The notes: generated by a model from the sequence alone, not told the origin. A stretch of DNA of 64,000 bases from Osmia lignaria lignaria (GCF_051020975.1 NW_027478170.1:2046001-2110000), one strand, 5' to 3'; positions 1 through 10,757 are shown, counted from the stretch's first letter. Made by a program: numbers and translations.

Positions 1-137
1 TTTTAAATATCTCGATATATCTCGAAAACTACGCTTCTGATCAAAAAATATCATAGAACATAAATTGTAGGAAACATAATTCTCTATAAAAAACGTCTCT
101 CAACATTTTGCCATAGCTCGCTTCGTTTCCGAGGTAT
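1..137 (+). repeat. partial monomer at left edge (3' part, class B)
   Basis: The window opens inside a monomer at TTTTAAATATCTCGATATAT, continues with the class B end CTCGAAAACTACGCTTCTG and the AAATTGTAGG tail, and runs into the next unit at 138. It matches 6438-6574 except that GAGATATTTG reads GAGGTATTTG here. The variant tail CTCTATAAAAAACGTCTCTC is shared with that copy. Confidence 0.95.
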
Positions 138-456
138 TTGCAGATTCAGCTCAAAGGAACTGGCCTGACGGACATATTTCGAGATATTTCTTCTTCTTGT
201 TGTTCTTCTGCACAGCTAAGCTGGAAGTGGCATTTGCAGCTCGCAATAGTGCATAGTTATCTGAAAGAAAGGGGCCACGGTGTTTCTGTATCTCTATTAT
301 GTTGGTGCGGCTTCGGAACTTTTAAATATCTTGATATATCTCGAGAACTACGCATCTGATCAAAAAATATCATAGAACATAAAAGGTAGGAAACTTAATT
401 CTCTACAAAAAAGGTCTCTTAACATTTTGCCATAGCTCGCTTCGTTTCCGAGATAT
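138..456 (+). repeat. 319-bp class Q monomer with 3-bp deletion
   Basis: This unit starts with the class Q head GATTCAGCTCAAAGGAAC and ends as class A (CTCGAGAACTACGCATC). It lacks one triplet in the TTC-rich tract, reading TTGTTGTTCTTCTGC instead of TTGTTGTTCTTCTTCTGC. It also carries the private changes GTGCATAGTTATCTGAAAG. The same deletion recurs in the units at 6575, 13012 and 14941, and the private changes recur at 6575 and 13012. The copies are therefore related by duplication, not by independent slippage. Confidence 0.95.
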
Positions 457-505
457 TTGCAGATTTATCTCAAGGGAAGGGGCCTGACGGACATATTTCG
501 AGATA

Positions 506-531
506 TTTCTTCTTCTTGTTGTTCTTCTTCT
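506..531 (+). repeat. TTC/TTG-rich pyrimidine-strand tract within monomer
   Basis: The run is made of TTC triplets interrupted by two TTG triplets and is present at the same place in each monomer. It is the site of the only recurrent length change in the array, a one-triplet loss in the units at 138, 6575, 13012 and 14941. Substitution variants of the tract include TTGTTGG at 1808, TTCTTATTG at 51700 and 54276, and TTCTTTTTG at 57817 and 62003. Confidence 0.85.
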
Positions 532-534
532 GCA

Positions 535-545
535 CAGCTAAGCTG
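535..545. other. dyad CAGCT-A-AGCTG (conserved in most monomers)
   Basis: This is a perfect 5-bp inverted repeat around one central base. It is retained in most monomers. Variants include a G centre (21378, 23632, 24920, 60339) and broken arms such as AGCTAAACTGG (10114, 13331, 21700), AGCTAGGCTGG (15260, 18802) and AGCTCGAAG (51967, 52289). A function as a protein-binding site is only a possibility. Confidence 0.6.
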
Positions 546-660
546 GAAGTGGCATTTGCAGCTCGCAATAGTGCAGAGTTATCTCAAAGAAAGGGGCCAC
601 GGTGTTTCTGTATCTCTATTATGTTGGTGCGGCTTCGGAACTTTTAAATATCTTGATATA

Positions 661-668
661 TCTCGAGA
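661..668. other. palindrome TCTCGAGA, class A marker (XhoI site)
   Basis: Class A monomers carry this perfect 8-bp palindrome. Class B monomers read TCTCGAAA at the same place and lose it. It gives a simple marker for monomer class along the array and would produce class-specific restriction ladders. Confidence 0.85.
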
Positions 669-1744
669 ACTACGCATCTGATCAAAAAATATCATAGAAC
701 ATAAAAAGTAGGAAACTTAATTCTCTACAAAAAAGGTCTCTTAACATTTTGCCATAGCTCGCTTCGTTTCCGAGATATTTGCAGATTTATCTCAAGGGAA
801 GGGGCCTGACGGACATATTTCGAGATATTTCTTCTTCTTGTTGTTCTTCTTCTGCACAGCTAAGCTGGAAGTGGCATTTGCAGCTCGCAATAGTGCAGAG
901 TTATCTCAAGGAAAGGGGCCACGGTGTTTCTGTATCTCTATTATGTTGGTGCGGCTTCGGAACTTTTAAATATCTTGATATATCTCGAGAACTACGCATC
1001 TGATCAAAAAATATCATAGAACATAAAAAGTAGGAAACTTAATTCTCTACAAAAAAGGTCTCTTAACATTTTGCCATAGCTCGCTTCGTTTCCGAGATAT
1101 TTGCAGATTTATCTCAAGGGAAGGGGCCTGACGGACATATTTCGAGATATTTCTTCTTCTTGTTGTTCTTCTTCTGCACAGCTAAGCTGGAAGTGGCATT
1201 TGCGGCTCGCACTAGTGCAGAATTATCTCAAAGAAAGGGGCCACGGTGTTTCTGTATCTCTATTATGTTGGTGCGGCTTCGGAACTTTTAAATATCTCGA
1301 TGTATCTCGAAAACTACGCTTCTGATCAAAAAATATCATAGAACATAAATTGTAGGAAACATAATTCTCTACAAAAAAGGTCTCTTAACATTTTGCCATA
1401 GCTCGCTTCGTTTCCGAGATATTTGCAGATATATCTCAAGGGAAGGGGCCTGACGGACATATTTCGAGATATTTCTTCTTCTTGTTGTTCTTCTTCTGCA
1501 CAGCTAAGCTGGAAGTGGCATTTACAGCTCGCAATAGTGCAGAGTTATCTCAAAGAAAGGGGCCACGGTGTTTCTGTATCTCTATTATGTTGGTGCGGCT
1601 TCGGAACTTTTAAATATCTTGATATATCTCGAGAACTACGCATCTGATCAAAAAATATCATAGAACATAAAAAGTAGGAAACTTAATTCTCTACAAAAAA
1701 GGTCTCTTAACATTTTGCCATAGCTCGCTTCGTTTCCGAGATAT

Positions 1745-2066
1745 TTGCAGATTTATCTCAAGGGAAGGGGCCTGACGGACATATTTCGAGATATTTCTTC
1801 TTCTTGTTGGTCTTCTTCTGCACAGCTAAGCTGGAAGTGGCATTTGCGGCTCGCACTAGTGCAGAGTTATCTCAAAGAAAGGGGCCACGGTGTTTCTGTA
1901 TCCCTATTATGTTGGTGCGGCTTCGGAACTTTTAAATATCTCGATATATCTCGAAAACTACGCTTCTGATCAAAAAATATCATAGAACATAAAAAGTAGG
2001 AAACTTAATTCTCTACAAAAAAGGTCTCTTAACATTTTGCCATAGCTCGCTTCGTTTCCGAGATAT
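1745..2066 (+). repeat. class B monomer (322 bp)
   Basis: Class B differs from class A at a linked set of sites: TTTGCGGCTCGCACTAGTGC instead of TTTGCAGCTCGCAATAGTGC, and CTCGATATATCTCGAAAAC followed by TACGCTTCTG instead of CTTGATATATCTCGAGAAC followed by TACGCATCTG. This copy also has TGTATCCCTATT and a private TTGTTGGTC in the tract. Its tail is the A-like AAAAAGTAGGAAACTTAATTC, so it is already a B/A mosaic. Most B units elsewhere end in AAATTGTAGGAAACATAATTC. Confidence 0.9.
1853..1862. other. 10-bp palindrome GCACTAGTGC, class B marker (SpeI site)
   Basis: Class B monomers carry this perfect 10-bp palindrome. In class A a single change (GCAATAGTGC) breaks it. Class A has its own palindrome TCTCGAGA about 86 bp downstream, which class B lacks, so each class keeps one palindrome and loses the other. 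Confidence 0.85.
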
Positions 2067-5000
2067 TTGCAGATTTATCTCAAGGGAAGGGGCCTGACGG
2101 ACATATTTCGAGATATTTCTTCTTCTTGTTGTTCTTCTTCTGCACAGCTAAGCTGGAAGTGGCATTTGCAGCTCGCAATAGTGCAGAGTTATCTCAAAGA
2201 AAGGGGCCACGGTGTTTCTGTATCTCTATTATGTTGGTGCGGCTTCGGAACTTTTAAATATCTTGATATATCTCGAGAACTACGCATCTGATCAAAAAAT
2301 ATCATAGAACATAAAAAGTAGGAAACTTAATTCTCTACAAAAAAGGTCTCTTAACATTTTGCCATAGCTCGCTTCGTTTCCGAGATATTTGCAGATTTAT
2401 CTCAAGGGAAGGGGCCTGACGGACATATTTCGAGATATTTCTTCTTCTTGTTGTTCTTCTTCTGCACAGCTAAGCTGGAAGTGGCATTTGCGGCTCGCAC
2501 TAGTGCAGAGTTATCTCAAAGAAAGGGGCCACGGTGTTTCTGTATCCCTATTATGTTGGTGCGGCTTCGGAACTTTTAAATATCTCGATATATCTCGAAA
2601 ACTACGCTTCTGATCAAAAAATATCATAGAACATAAAAAGTAGGAAACTTAATTCTCTACAAAAAAGGTCTCTTAACATTTTGCCATAGCTCGCTTCGTT
2701 TCCGAGATATTTGCAGATTTATCTCAAGGGAAGGGGCCTGACGGACATATTTCGAGATATTTCTTCTTCTTGTTGTTCTTCTTCTGCACAGCTAAGCTGG
2801 AAGTGGCATTTGCAGCTCGCAATAGTGCAGAGTTATCTCAAGGAAAGGGGCCACGGTGTTTCTGTATCTCTATTATGTTGGTGCGGCTTCGGAACTTTTA
2901 AATATCTTGATATATCTCGAGAACTACGCATCTGATCAAAAAATATCATAGAACATAAAAAGTAGGAAACTTAATTCTCTACAAAAAAGGTCTCTTAACA
3001 TTTTGCCATAGCTCGCTTCGTTTCCGAGATATTTGCAGATTTATCTCAAGGGAAGGGGCCTGACGGACATATTTCGAGATATTTCTTCTTCTTGTTGTTC
3101 TTCTTCTGCACAGCTAAGCTGGAAGTGGCATTTGCGGCTCGCACTAGTGCAGAGTTATCTCAAAGAAAGGGGCCACGGTGTTTCTGTATCTCTATTATGT
3201 TGGTGCGGCTTCGGAACTTTTAAATATCTCGATGTATCTCGAAAACTACGCTTCTGATCAAAAAATATCATAGAACATAAATTGTAGGAAACATAATTCT
3301 CTACAAAAAAGGTCTCTTAACATTTTGCCATAGCTCGCTTCGTTTCCGAGATATTTGCAGATATATCTCAAGGGAAGGGGCCTGACGGACATATTTCGAG
3401 ATATTTCTTCTTCTTGTTGTTCTTCTTCTGCACAGCTAAGCTGGAAGTGGCATTTACAGCTCGCAATAGTGCAGAGTTATCTCAAAGAAAGGGGCCACGG
3501 TGTTTCTGTATCTCTATTATGTTGGTGCGGCTTCGGAACTTTTAAATATCTTGATATATCTCGAGAACTACGCATCTGATCAAAAAATATCATAGAACAT
3601 AAAAAGTAGGAAACTTAATTCTCTACAAAAAAGGTCTCTTAACATTTTGCCATAGCTCGCTTCGTTTCCGAGATATTTGCAGATTTATCTCAAGGGAAGG
3701 GGCCTGACGGACATATTTCGAGATATTTCTTCTTCTTGTTGTTCTTCTTCTGCACAGCTAAGCTGGAAGTGGCATTTGCGGCTCGCACTAGTGCAGAGTT
3801 ATCTCAAAGAAAGGGGCCACGGTGTTTCTGTATCCCTATTATGTTGGTGCGGCTTCGGAACTTTTAAATATCTCGATATATCTCGAAAACTACGCTTCTG
3901 ATCAAAAAATATCATAGAACATAAAAAGTAGGAAACTTAATTCTCTACAAAAAAGGTCTCTTAACATTTTGCCATAGCTCGCTTCGTTTCCGAGATATTT
4001 GCAGATTTATCTCAAGGGAAGGGGCCTGACGGACATATTTCGAGATATTTCTTCTTCTTGTTGTTCTTCTTCTGCACAGCTAAGCTGGAAGTGGCATTTG
4101 CAGCTCGCAATAGTGCAGAGTTATCTCAAAGAAAGGGGCCACGGTGTTTCTGTATCTCTATTATGTTGGTGCGGCTTCGGAACTTTTAAATATCTTGATA
4201 TATCTCGAGAACTACGCATCTGATCAAAAAATATCATAGAACATAAAAAGTAGGAAACTTAATTCTCTACAAAAAAGGTCTCTTAACATTTTGCCATAGC
4301 TCGCTTCGTTTCCGAGATATTTGCAGATTTATCTCAAGGGAAGGGGCCTGACGGACATATTTCGAGATATTTCTTCTTCTTGTTGTTCTTCTTCTGCACA
4401 GCTAAGCTGGAAGTGGCATTTGCGGCTCGCACTAGTGCAGAGTTATCTCAAAGAAAGGGGCCACGGTGTTTCTGTATCTCTATTATGTTGGTGCGGCTTC
4501 GGAACTTTTAAATATCTCGATGTATCTCGAAAACTACGCTTCTGATCAAAAAATATCATAGGACATAAATTGTAGGAAACATAATTCTCTACAAAAAAGG
4601 TCTCTTAACATTTTGCCATAGCTCGCTTCGTTTCCGAGATATTTGCAGATATATCTCAAGGGAAGGGGCCTGACGGACATATTTCGAGATATTTCTTCTT
4701 CTTGTTGTTCTTCTTCTGCACAGCTAAGCTGGAAGTGGCATTTACAGCTCGCAATAGTGCAGAGTTATCTCAAAGAAAGGGGCCACGGTGTTTCTGTATC
4801 TCTATTATGTTGGTGCGGCTTCGGAACTTTTAAATATCTTGATATATCTCGAGAACTACGCATCTGATCAAAAAATATCATAGAACATAAAAAGTAGGAA
4901 ACTTAATTCTCTACAAAAAAGGTCTCTTAACATTTTGCCATAGCTCGCTTCGTTTCCGAGATATTTGCAGATTTATCTCAAGGGAAGGGGCCTGACGGAC

Positions 5001-6252
5001 ATATTTCGAGATATTTCTTCTTCTTGTTGTTCTTCTTCTGCACAGCTAAGCTGGAAGTGGCATTTGCAGCTCGCAATAGTGCAGAGTTATCTCAAGGAAA
5101 GGGGCCACGGTGTTTCTGTATCTCTATTATGTTGGTGCGGCTTCGGAACTTTTAAATATCTTGATATATCTCGAGAACTACGCATCTGATCAAAAAATAT
5201 CATAGAACATAAAAAGTAGGAAACTTAATTCTCTACAAAAAAGGTCTCTTAACATTTTGCCATAGCTCGCTTCGTTTCCGAGATATTTGCAGATTTATCT
5301 CAAGGGAAGGGGCCTGACGGACATATTTCGAGATATTTCTTCTTCTTGTTGTTCTTCTTCTGCACAGCTAAGCTGGAAGTGGCATTTGCGGCTCGCACTA
5401 GTGCAGAGTTATCTCAAAGAAAGGGGCCACGGTGTTTCTGTATCTCTATTATGTTGGTGCGGCTTCGGAACTTTTAAATATCTCGATGTATCTCGAAAAC
5501 TACGCTTCTGATCAAAAAATATCATAGAACATAAATTGTAGGAAACATAATTCTCTACAAAAAAGGTCTCTTAACATTTTGCCATAGCTCGCTTCGTTTC
5601 CGAGATATTTGCAGATATATCTCAAGGGAAGGGGCCTGACGGACATATTTCGAGATATTTCTTCTTCTTGTTGTTCTTCTTCTGCACAGCTAAGCTGGAA
5701 GTGGCATTTACAGCTCGCAATAGTGCAGATTTATCTCAAAGAAAGGGGCCACGGTGTTTCTGTATCTCTATTATGTTGGTGCGGCTTCGGAACTTTTAAA
5801 TATCTTGATATATCTCGAGAACTACGCATCTGATCAAAAAATATCATAGAACATAAAAAGTAGGAAACTTAATTCTCTACAAAAAAGGTCTCTTAACATT
5901 TTGCCATAGCTCGCTTCGTTTCCGAGATATTTGCAGATTTATCTCAAGGGAAGGGGCCTGACGGACATATTTCGAGATATTTCTTCTTCTTGTTGTTCTT
6001 CTTCTGCACAGCTAAGCTGGAAGTGGCATTTGCGGCTCGCACTAGTGCAGAGTTATCTCAAAGAAAGGGGCCACGGTGTTTCTGTATCCCTATTATGTTG
6101 GTGCGGCTTCGGAACTTTTAAATATCTCGATATATCTCGAAAACTACGCTTCTGATCAAAAAATATCATAGAACATAAAAAGTAGGAAACTTAATTCTCT
6201 ACAAAAAAGGTCTCTTAACATTTTGCCATAGCTCGCTTCGTTTCCGAGATAT

Positions 6253-6574
6253 TTGCAGATTTATCTCAAGGGAAGGGGCCTGACGGACATATTTTGAGAT
6301 ATTTCTTCTTCTTGTTGTTCTTCTTCTGCACAGCTAAGCTGGAAGTGGCATTTGCAGCTCGCAATAGTGCAGAGTTATCTCAAAGAAAGGGGCCACGGTG
6401 TTTCTGTATCCCTATTATGTTGGTGGGGCTTCGGAACTTTTAAATATCTCGATATATCTCGAAAACTACGCTTCTGATCAAAAAATATCATAGAACATAA
6501 ATTGTAGGAAACATAATTCTCTATAAAAAACGTCTCTCAACATTTTGCCATAGCTCGCTTCGTTTCCGAGATAT
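6253..6574 (+). repeat. A/B hybrid monomer with private changes
   Basis: The left and middle parts are class A (CAGCTCGCAATAGTGC), but the right part has TATCCCTATT and CTCGATATATCTCGAAAAC of class B and the AAATTGTAGG tail. Private changes are ATTTTGAGATAT, which puts TGA in the frame open in its neighbours, and GGTGGGGCTTCGG. The class switch lies between about 6366 and 6410. Confidence 0.85.
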
Positions 6575-6893
6575 TTGCAGATTCAGCTCAAAGGAACTGG
6601 CCTGACGGACATATTTCGAGATATTTCTTCTTCTTGTTGTTCTTCTGCACAGCTAAGCTGGAAGTGGCATTTGCAGCTCGCAATAGTGCATAGTTATCTG
6701 AAAGAAAGGGGCCACGGTGTTTCTGTATCTCTATTATGTTGGTGCGGCTTCGGAACTTTTAAATATCTTGATATATCTCGAGAACTACGCATCTGATCAA
6801 AAAATATCATAGAACATAAAAAGTAGGAAACTTAATTCTCTACAAAAAAGGTCTCTTAACATTTTGCCATAGCTCGCTTCGTTTCCGAGATAT
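6575..6893 (+). repeat. 319-bp class Q monomer, second copy
   Basis: This unit shares the triplet deletion, GTGCATAGTTATCTG and the class Q head with the unit at 138. Together with the preceding 137 bases it matches 1-456 with few differences, at an offset of 6437 bp (20 monomers minus the 3-bp deletion). Confidence 0.95.
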
Positions 6894-8181
6894 TTGCAGA
6901 TTTATCTCAAGGGAAGGGGCCTGACGGACATATTTCGAGATATTTCTTCTTCTTGTTGTTCTTCTTCTGCACAGCTAAGCTGGAAGTGGCATTTGCAGCT
7001 CGCAATAGTGCAGAGTTATCTCAAAGAAAGGGGCCACGGTGTTTCTGTATCTCTATTATGTTGGTGCGGCTTCGGAACTTTTAAATATCTTGATATATCT
7101 CGAGAACTACGCATCTGATCAAAAAATATCATAGAACATAAAAAGTAGGAAACTTAATTCTCTACAAAAAAGGTCTCTTAACATTTTGCCATAGCTCGCT
7201 TCGTTTCCGAGATATTTGCAGATTTATCTCAAGGGAAGGGGCCTGACGGACATATTTCGAGATATTTCTTCTTCTTGTTGTTCTTCTTCTGCACAGCTAA
7301 GCTGGAAGTGGCATTTGCAGCTCGCAATAGTGCAGAGTTATCTCAAAGAAAGGGGCCACGGTGTTTCTGTATCTCTATTATGTTGGTGCGGCTTCGGAAC
7401 TTTTAAATATCTTGATATATCTCGAGAACTACGCATCTGATCAAAAAATATCATAGAACATAAAAAGTAGGAAACTTAATTCTCTACAAAAAAGGTCTCT
7501 TAACATTTTGCCATAGCTCGCTTCGTTTCCGAGATATTTGCAGATTTATCTCAAGGGAAGGGGCCTGACGGACATATTTCGAGATATTTCTTCTTCTTGT
7601 TGTTCTTCTTCTGCACAGCTAAGCTGGAAGTGGCATTTGCAGCTCGCAATAGTGCAGAGTTATCTCAAAGAAAGGGGCCACGGTGTTTCTGTATCTCTAT
7701 TATGTTGGTGCGGCTTCGGAACTTTTAAATATCTTGATATATCTCGAGAACTACGCATCTGATCAAAAAATATCATAGAACATAAAAAGTAGGAAACTTA
7801 ATTCTCTACAAAAAAGGTCTCTTAACATTTTGCCATAGCTCGCTTCGTTTCCGAGATATTTGCAGATTTATCTCAAGGGAAGGGGCCTGACGGACATATT
7901 TCGAGATATTTCTTCTTCTTGTTGTTCTTCTTCTGCACAGCTAAGCTGGAAGTGGCATTTGCAGCTCGCAATAGTGCAGAGTTATCTCAAAGAAAGGGGC
8001 CACGGTGTTTCTGTATCTCTATTATGTTGGTGCGGCTTCGGAACTTTTAAATATCTTGATATATCTCGAGAACTACGCATCTGATCAAAAAATATCATAG
8101 AACATAAAAAGTAGGAAACTTAATTCTCTACAAAAAAGGTCTCTTAACATTTTGCCATAGCTCGCTTCGTTTCCGAGATAT
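6894..8181 (+). repeat. run of four near-identical class A monomers
   Basis: The units starting at 6894, 7216, 7538 and 7860 are all plain class A, with the same head, tract, GCAATAGTGC and AAAAAGTAGG tail, and I see no consistent differences among them. Elsewhere A usually alternates with B or Q. This run therefore looks like a recent single-monomer expansion. Confidence 0.85.
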
Positions 8182-9791
8182 TTGCAGATTTATCTCAAGG
8201 GAAGGGGCCTGACGGACATATTTCGAGATATTTCTTCTTCTTGTTGTTCTTCTTCTGCACAGCTAAGCTGGAAGTGGCATTTGCGGCTCGCACTAGTGCA
8301 GAGTTATCTCAAAGAAAGGGGCCACGGTGTTTCTGTATCTCTATTATGTTGGTGCGGCTTCGGAACTTTTAAATATCTCGATGTATCTCGAAAACTACGC
8401 TTCTGATCAAAAAATATCATAGAACATAAATTGTAGGAAACATAATTCTCTACAAAAAAGGTCTCTTAACATTTTGCCATAGCTCGCTTCGTTTCCGAGA
8501 TATTTGCAGATATATCTCAAGGGAAGGGGCCTGACGGACATATTTCGAGATATTTCTTCTTCTTGTTGTTCTTCTTCTGCACAGCTAAGCTGGAAGTGGC
8601 ATTTACAGCTCGCAATAGTGCAGAGTTATCTCAAAGAAAGGGGCCACGGTGTTTCTGTATCTCTATTATGTTGGTGCGGCTTCGGAACTTTTAAATATCT
8701 TGATATATCTCGAGAACTACGCATCTGATCAAAAAATATCATAGAACATAAAAAGTAGGAAACTTAATTCTCTACAAAAAATGTCTCTTAACATTTTGCC
8801 ATAGCTCGCTTCGTTTCCGAGATATTTGCAGATTTATCTCAAGGGAAGGGGCCTGACGGACATATTTCGAGATATTTCTTCTTCTTGTTGTTCTTCTTCT
8901 GCACAGCTAAGCTGGAAGTGGCATTTGCAGCTCGCAATAGTGCAGAGTTATCTCAAAGAAAGGGGCCACGGTGTTTCTGTATCTCTATTATGTTGGTGCG
9001 GCTTCGGAACTTTTAAATATCTTGATATATCTCGAGAACTACGCATCTGATCAAAAAATATCATAGAACATAAAAAGTAGGAAACTTAATTCTCTACAAA
9101 AAAGGTCTCTTAACATTTTGCCATAGCTCGCTTCGTTTCCGAGATATTTGCAGATTTATCTCAAGGGAAGGGGCCTGACGGACATATTTCGAGATATTTC
9201 TTCTTCTTGTTGTTCTTCTTCTGCACAGCTAAGCTGGAAGTGGCATTTGCAGCTCGCAATAGTGCAGAGTTATCTCAAAGAAAGGGGCCACGGTGTTTCT
9301 GTATCTCTATTATGTTGGTGCGGCTTCGGAACTTTTAAATATCTTGATATATCTCGAGAACTACGCATCTGATCAAAAAATATCATAGAACATAAAAAGT
9401 AGGAAACTTAATTCTCTACAAAAAAGGTCTCTTAACATTTTGCCATAGCTCGCTTCGTTTCCGAGATATTTGCAGATTTATCTCAAGGGAAGGGGCCTGA
9501 CGGACATATTTCGAGATATTTCTTCTTCTTGTTGTTCTTCTTCTGCACAGCTAAGCTGGAAGTGGCATTTGCGGCTCGCACTAGTGCAGAGTTATCTCAA
9601 AGGAAGGGGCCACGGTGTTTCTGTATCCCTATTATGTTGGTGCGGCTTCGGAACTTTTAAATATCTCGATGTATCTCGAAAACTACGCTTCTGATCAAAA
9701 AATATCATAGAACATAAATTTGAGGAAACATAATTCTCTACAAAAAAGGTCTCTTAACATTTTGCCATAGCTCGCTTCGTTTCCGAGATAT
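8182..9791 (+). repeat. five monomers: B, A(aca), A, A, B
   Basis: A class B unit with CTCGATGTATCTCG (8182) is followed by an A unit with TTTACAGCTC (8504), as in zone 1, then two plain A units (8826, 9148) and another B unit (9470). The tail of 8504 reads AAAAAATGTCTC, and the unit at 9470 has CTCAAAGGAAGG and the tail AAATTTGAGG. Confidence 0.85.
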
Positions 9792-10113
9792 TTGCAGATA
9801 TATCTCAAGGGAAGGGGCCTGACGGACATATTTCGAGATATTTCTTCTTCTTGTTGTTCTTCTTCTGCACAGCTAAGCTGGAAGTGGCATTTCCAGCTCG
9901 CAATAGTGCAGAGTTATCTCAAAGAAAGGGGCCACGGTGTTTCTGTATCTCTATTATGTTGGTGCGGCTTCGGAACTTTTAAATATCTTGATATATCTCG
10001 AGAACTACGCATCAGATCAAAAAATATCATAGAACATAAAAAGTAGGAAACTTAATTCTCTACAAAAAAAGTCTCTTAACATTTTGCCATAGCTCGCTTC
10101 GTTTCCGAGATAT
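9792..10113 (+). repeat. class A monomer with CATTTCCAGC and CATCAGATC
   Basis: Marker changes are TTTCCAGCTCGC and ACGCATCAGATC. The second removes the usual TGA, so the open frame runs 84 codons here. The same variant recurs at 12690 and 14619, at offsets of 2898 bp (9 monomers) and then 1929 bp (6 monomers less 3 bp). Confidence 0.85.
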
Positions 10114-10757
10114 TTGCAGATTTATCTCACGGGAAGGGGCCTAACGGACATATTTCGAGATATTTCTTCTTCTTGTTGTTCTTCTTCTGCACAGCTAAAC
10201 TGGAAGTGGCATTTCCAGCTCGCAATAGTGCAGAGTTATCTCAAAGAAAGGGGCCACGGTGTTTCTGTATCCCTATTATGTTGGTGCGGCTTCGGAACTT
10301 TTAAATATCTCGATATATCTCGAAAACTACGCTTCTGATCAGAAAATATCATTGAACATAAATTGTAGGAAACATAATTCTCTATAAAAAACGTCTCTTA
10401 ACATTCTGCCATAGCTCGCTTCGTTTCCGAGATATTTGCAGATTCAGCTCAAAGGAACTGGCCTGACGGACATATTTCGAGATATTTCTTCTTCTTGTTG
10501 TTCTTCCTCTGCACAGCTAAGCTGGAAGTGGCATTTGCAGCTCGCAATAGTGCAGAGTTATCTCAAAGAAAGGGGCCACGGTGTTTCTGTATCTCTATTA
10601 TGTTGGTGCGGCTTCGGAACTTTTAAATATCTTGATATATCTCGAGAACTACGCATCTGATCAAAAAATATCATAGAACATAAAAAGTAGGAAACTTAAT
10701 TCTCTACAAAAAAGGTCTCTCAACATTTTGCCATAGCTCGCTTCGTTTCCGAGATAT
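10114..10757 (+). repeat. 644-bp dimer 'cacggg' + Q, copy 1
   Basis: The first unit has TTTATCTCACGGGAAGG, CCTAACGG, AGCTAAACTGG and TTTCCAGCTCGC. The second (10436) is a class Q unit with GATTCAGCTC and TTCTTCCTCTGC, preceded by the tail TTAACATTCTGCC. The same pair occurs at 13331-13974 and 13975-14618. Confidence 0.9.

Larger units (their letters stand above)
459..598 (+). repeat. internal duplication inside the monomer (114-bp offset)
   Basis: A 26-base motif at 459-484 (beginning GCAGATTTATCTC, ending GAAGGGGCC) recurs at 573-598 (beginning GCAGAGTTATCTC, ending GAAAGGGGCC), with 23 of 26 bases identical. Similarity continues to the right through ACGG once a 2-base gap is allowed. The same pair is present in almost every monomer. 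The 322-bp unit therefore appears to have been built partly by an older, shorter duplication. Confidence 0.8.
457..778 (+). repeat. reference class A monomer (322 bp)
   Basis: This is a typical class A unit. In order it holds: head GATTTATCTCAAGGGAAGG; TTC-rich tract; the dyad CAGCTAAGCTG; GCAATAGTGCAG; a second, degenerate copy of the head motif; GGTGCGGCTTCGGAAC; CTTGATATATCTCGAGAAC; a TGATCA site; the tail AAAAAGTAGGAAACTTAATTC; and the conserved end TTGCCATAGCTCGCTTCG. Hand count gives 61 C and 65 G (39% GC) and 11 CpG. The frame opened by TTG at 457 runs 74 codons to the TGA of the TGATCA site. It has no ATG start and I do not call it a gene. Confidence 0.95.
779..6252 (+). repeat. higher-order repeat zone 1, A/B alternation with 6- to 7-mer periods
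   Basis: A recurring four-monomer core can be followed: an A unit with TATCTCAAGGAAAGG, then a B unit with CTCGATGTATCTCG, then an A unit with TTTACAGCTC and a GATATATCTC head, then a B unit with TGTATCCCTATT. The core begins at 779, 2711 and 4965, so the spacings are 1932 bp (6 monomers) and 2254 bp (7 monomers). The units after the core differ: 2067 and 2389 in the first period; 3999, 4321 and 4643 in the second. The differing period lengths suggest unequal exchange after the core had formed. Confidence 0.85.

Noticed and set aside
681..730. A-rich runs (ATCAAAAAATATC, CTACAAAAAAGG) as polyadenylation or terminator signals
   Set aside because: They recur in each unit with no gene upstream and no AATAAA signal. 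They are part of the repeat and give no support for transcription ends.
457..778. CENP-B box
   Set aside because: I looked for the NTTCGNNNNANNCGGGN pattern on both strands of the monomer. TTCG occurs several times but never with the A and CGGG at the required spacing.
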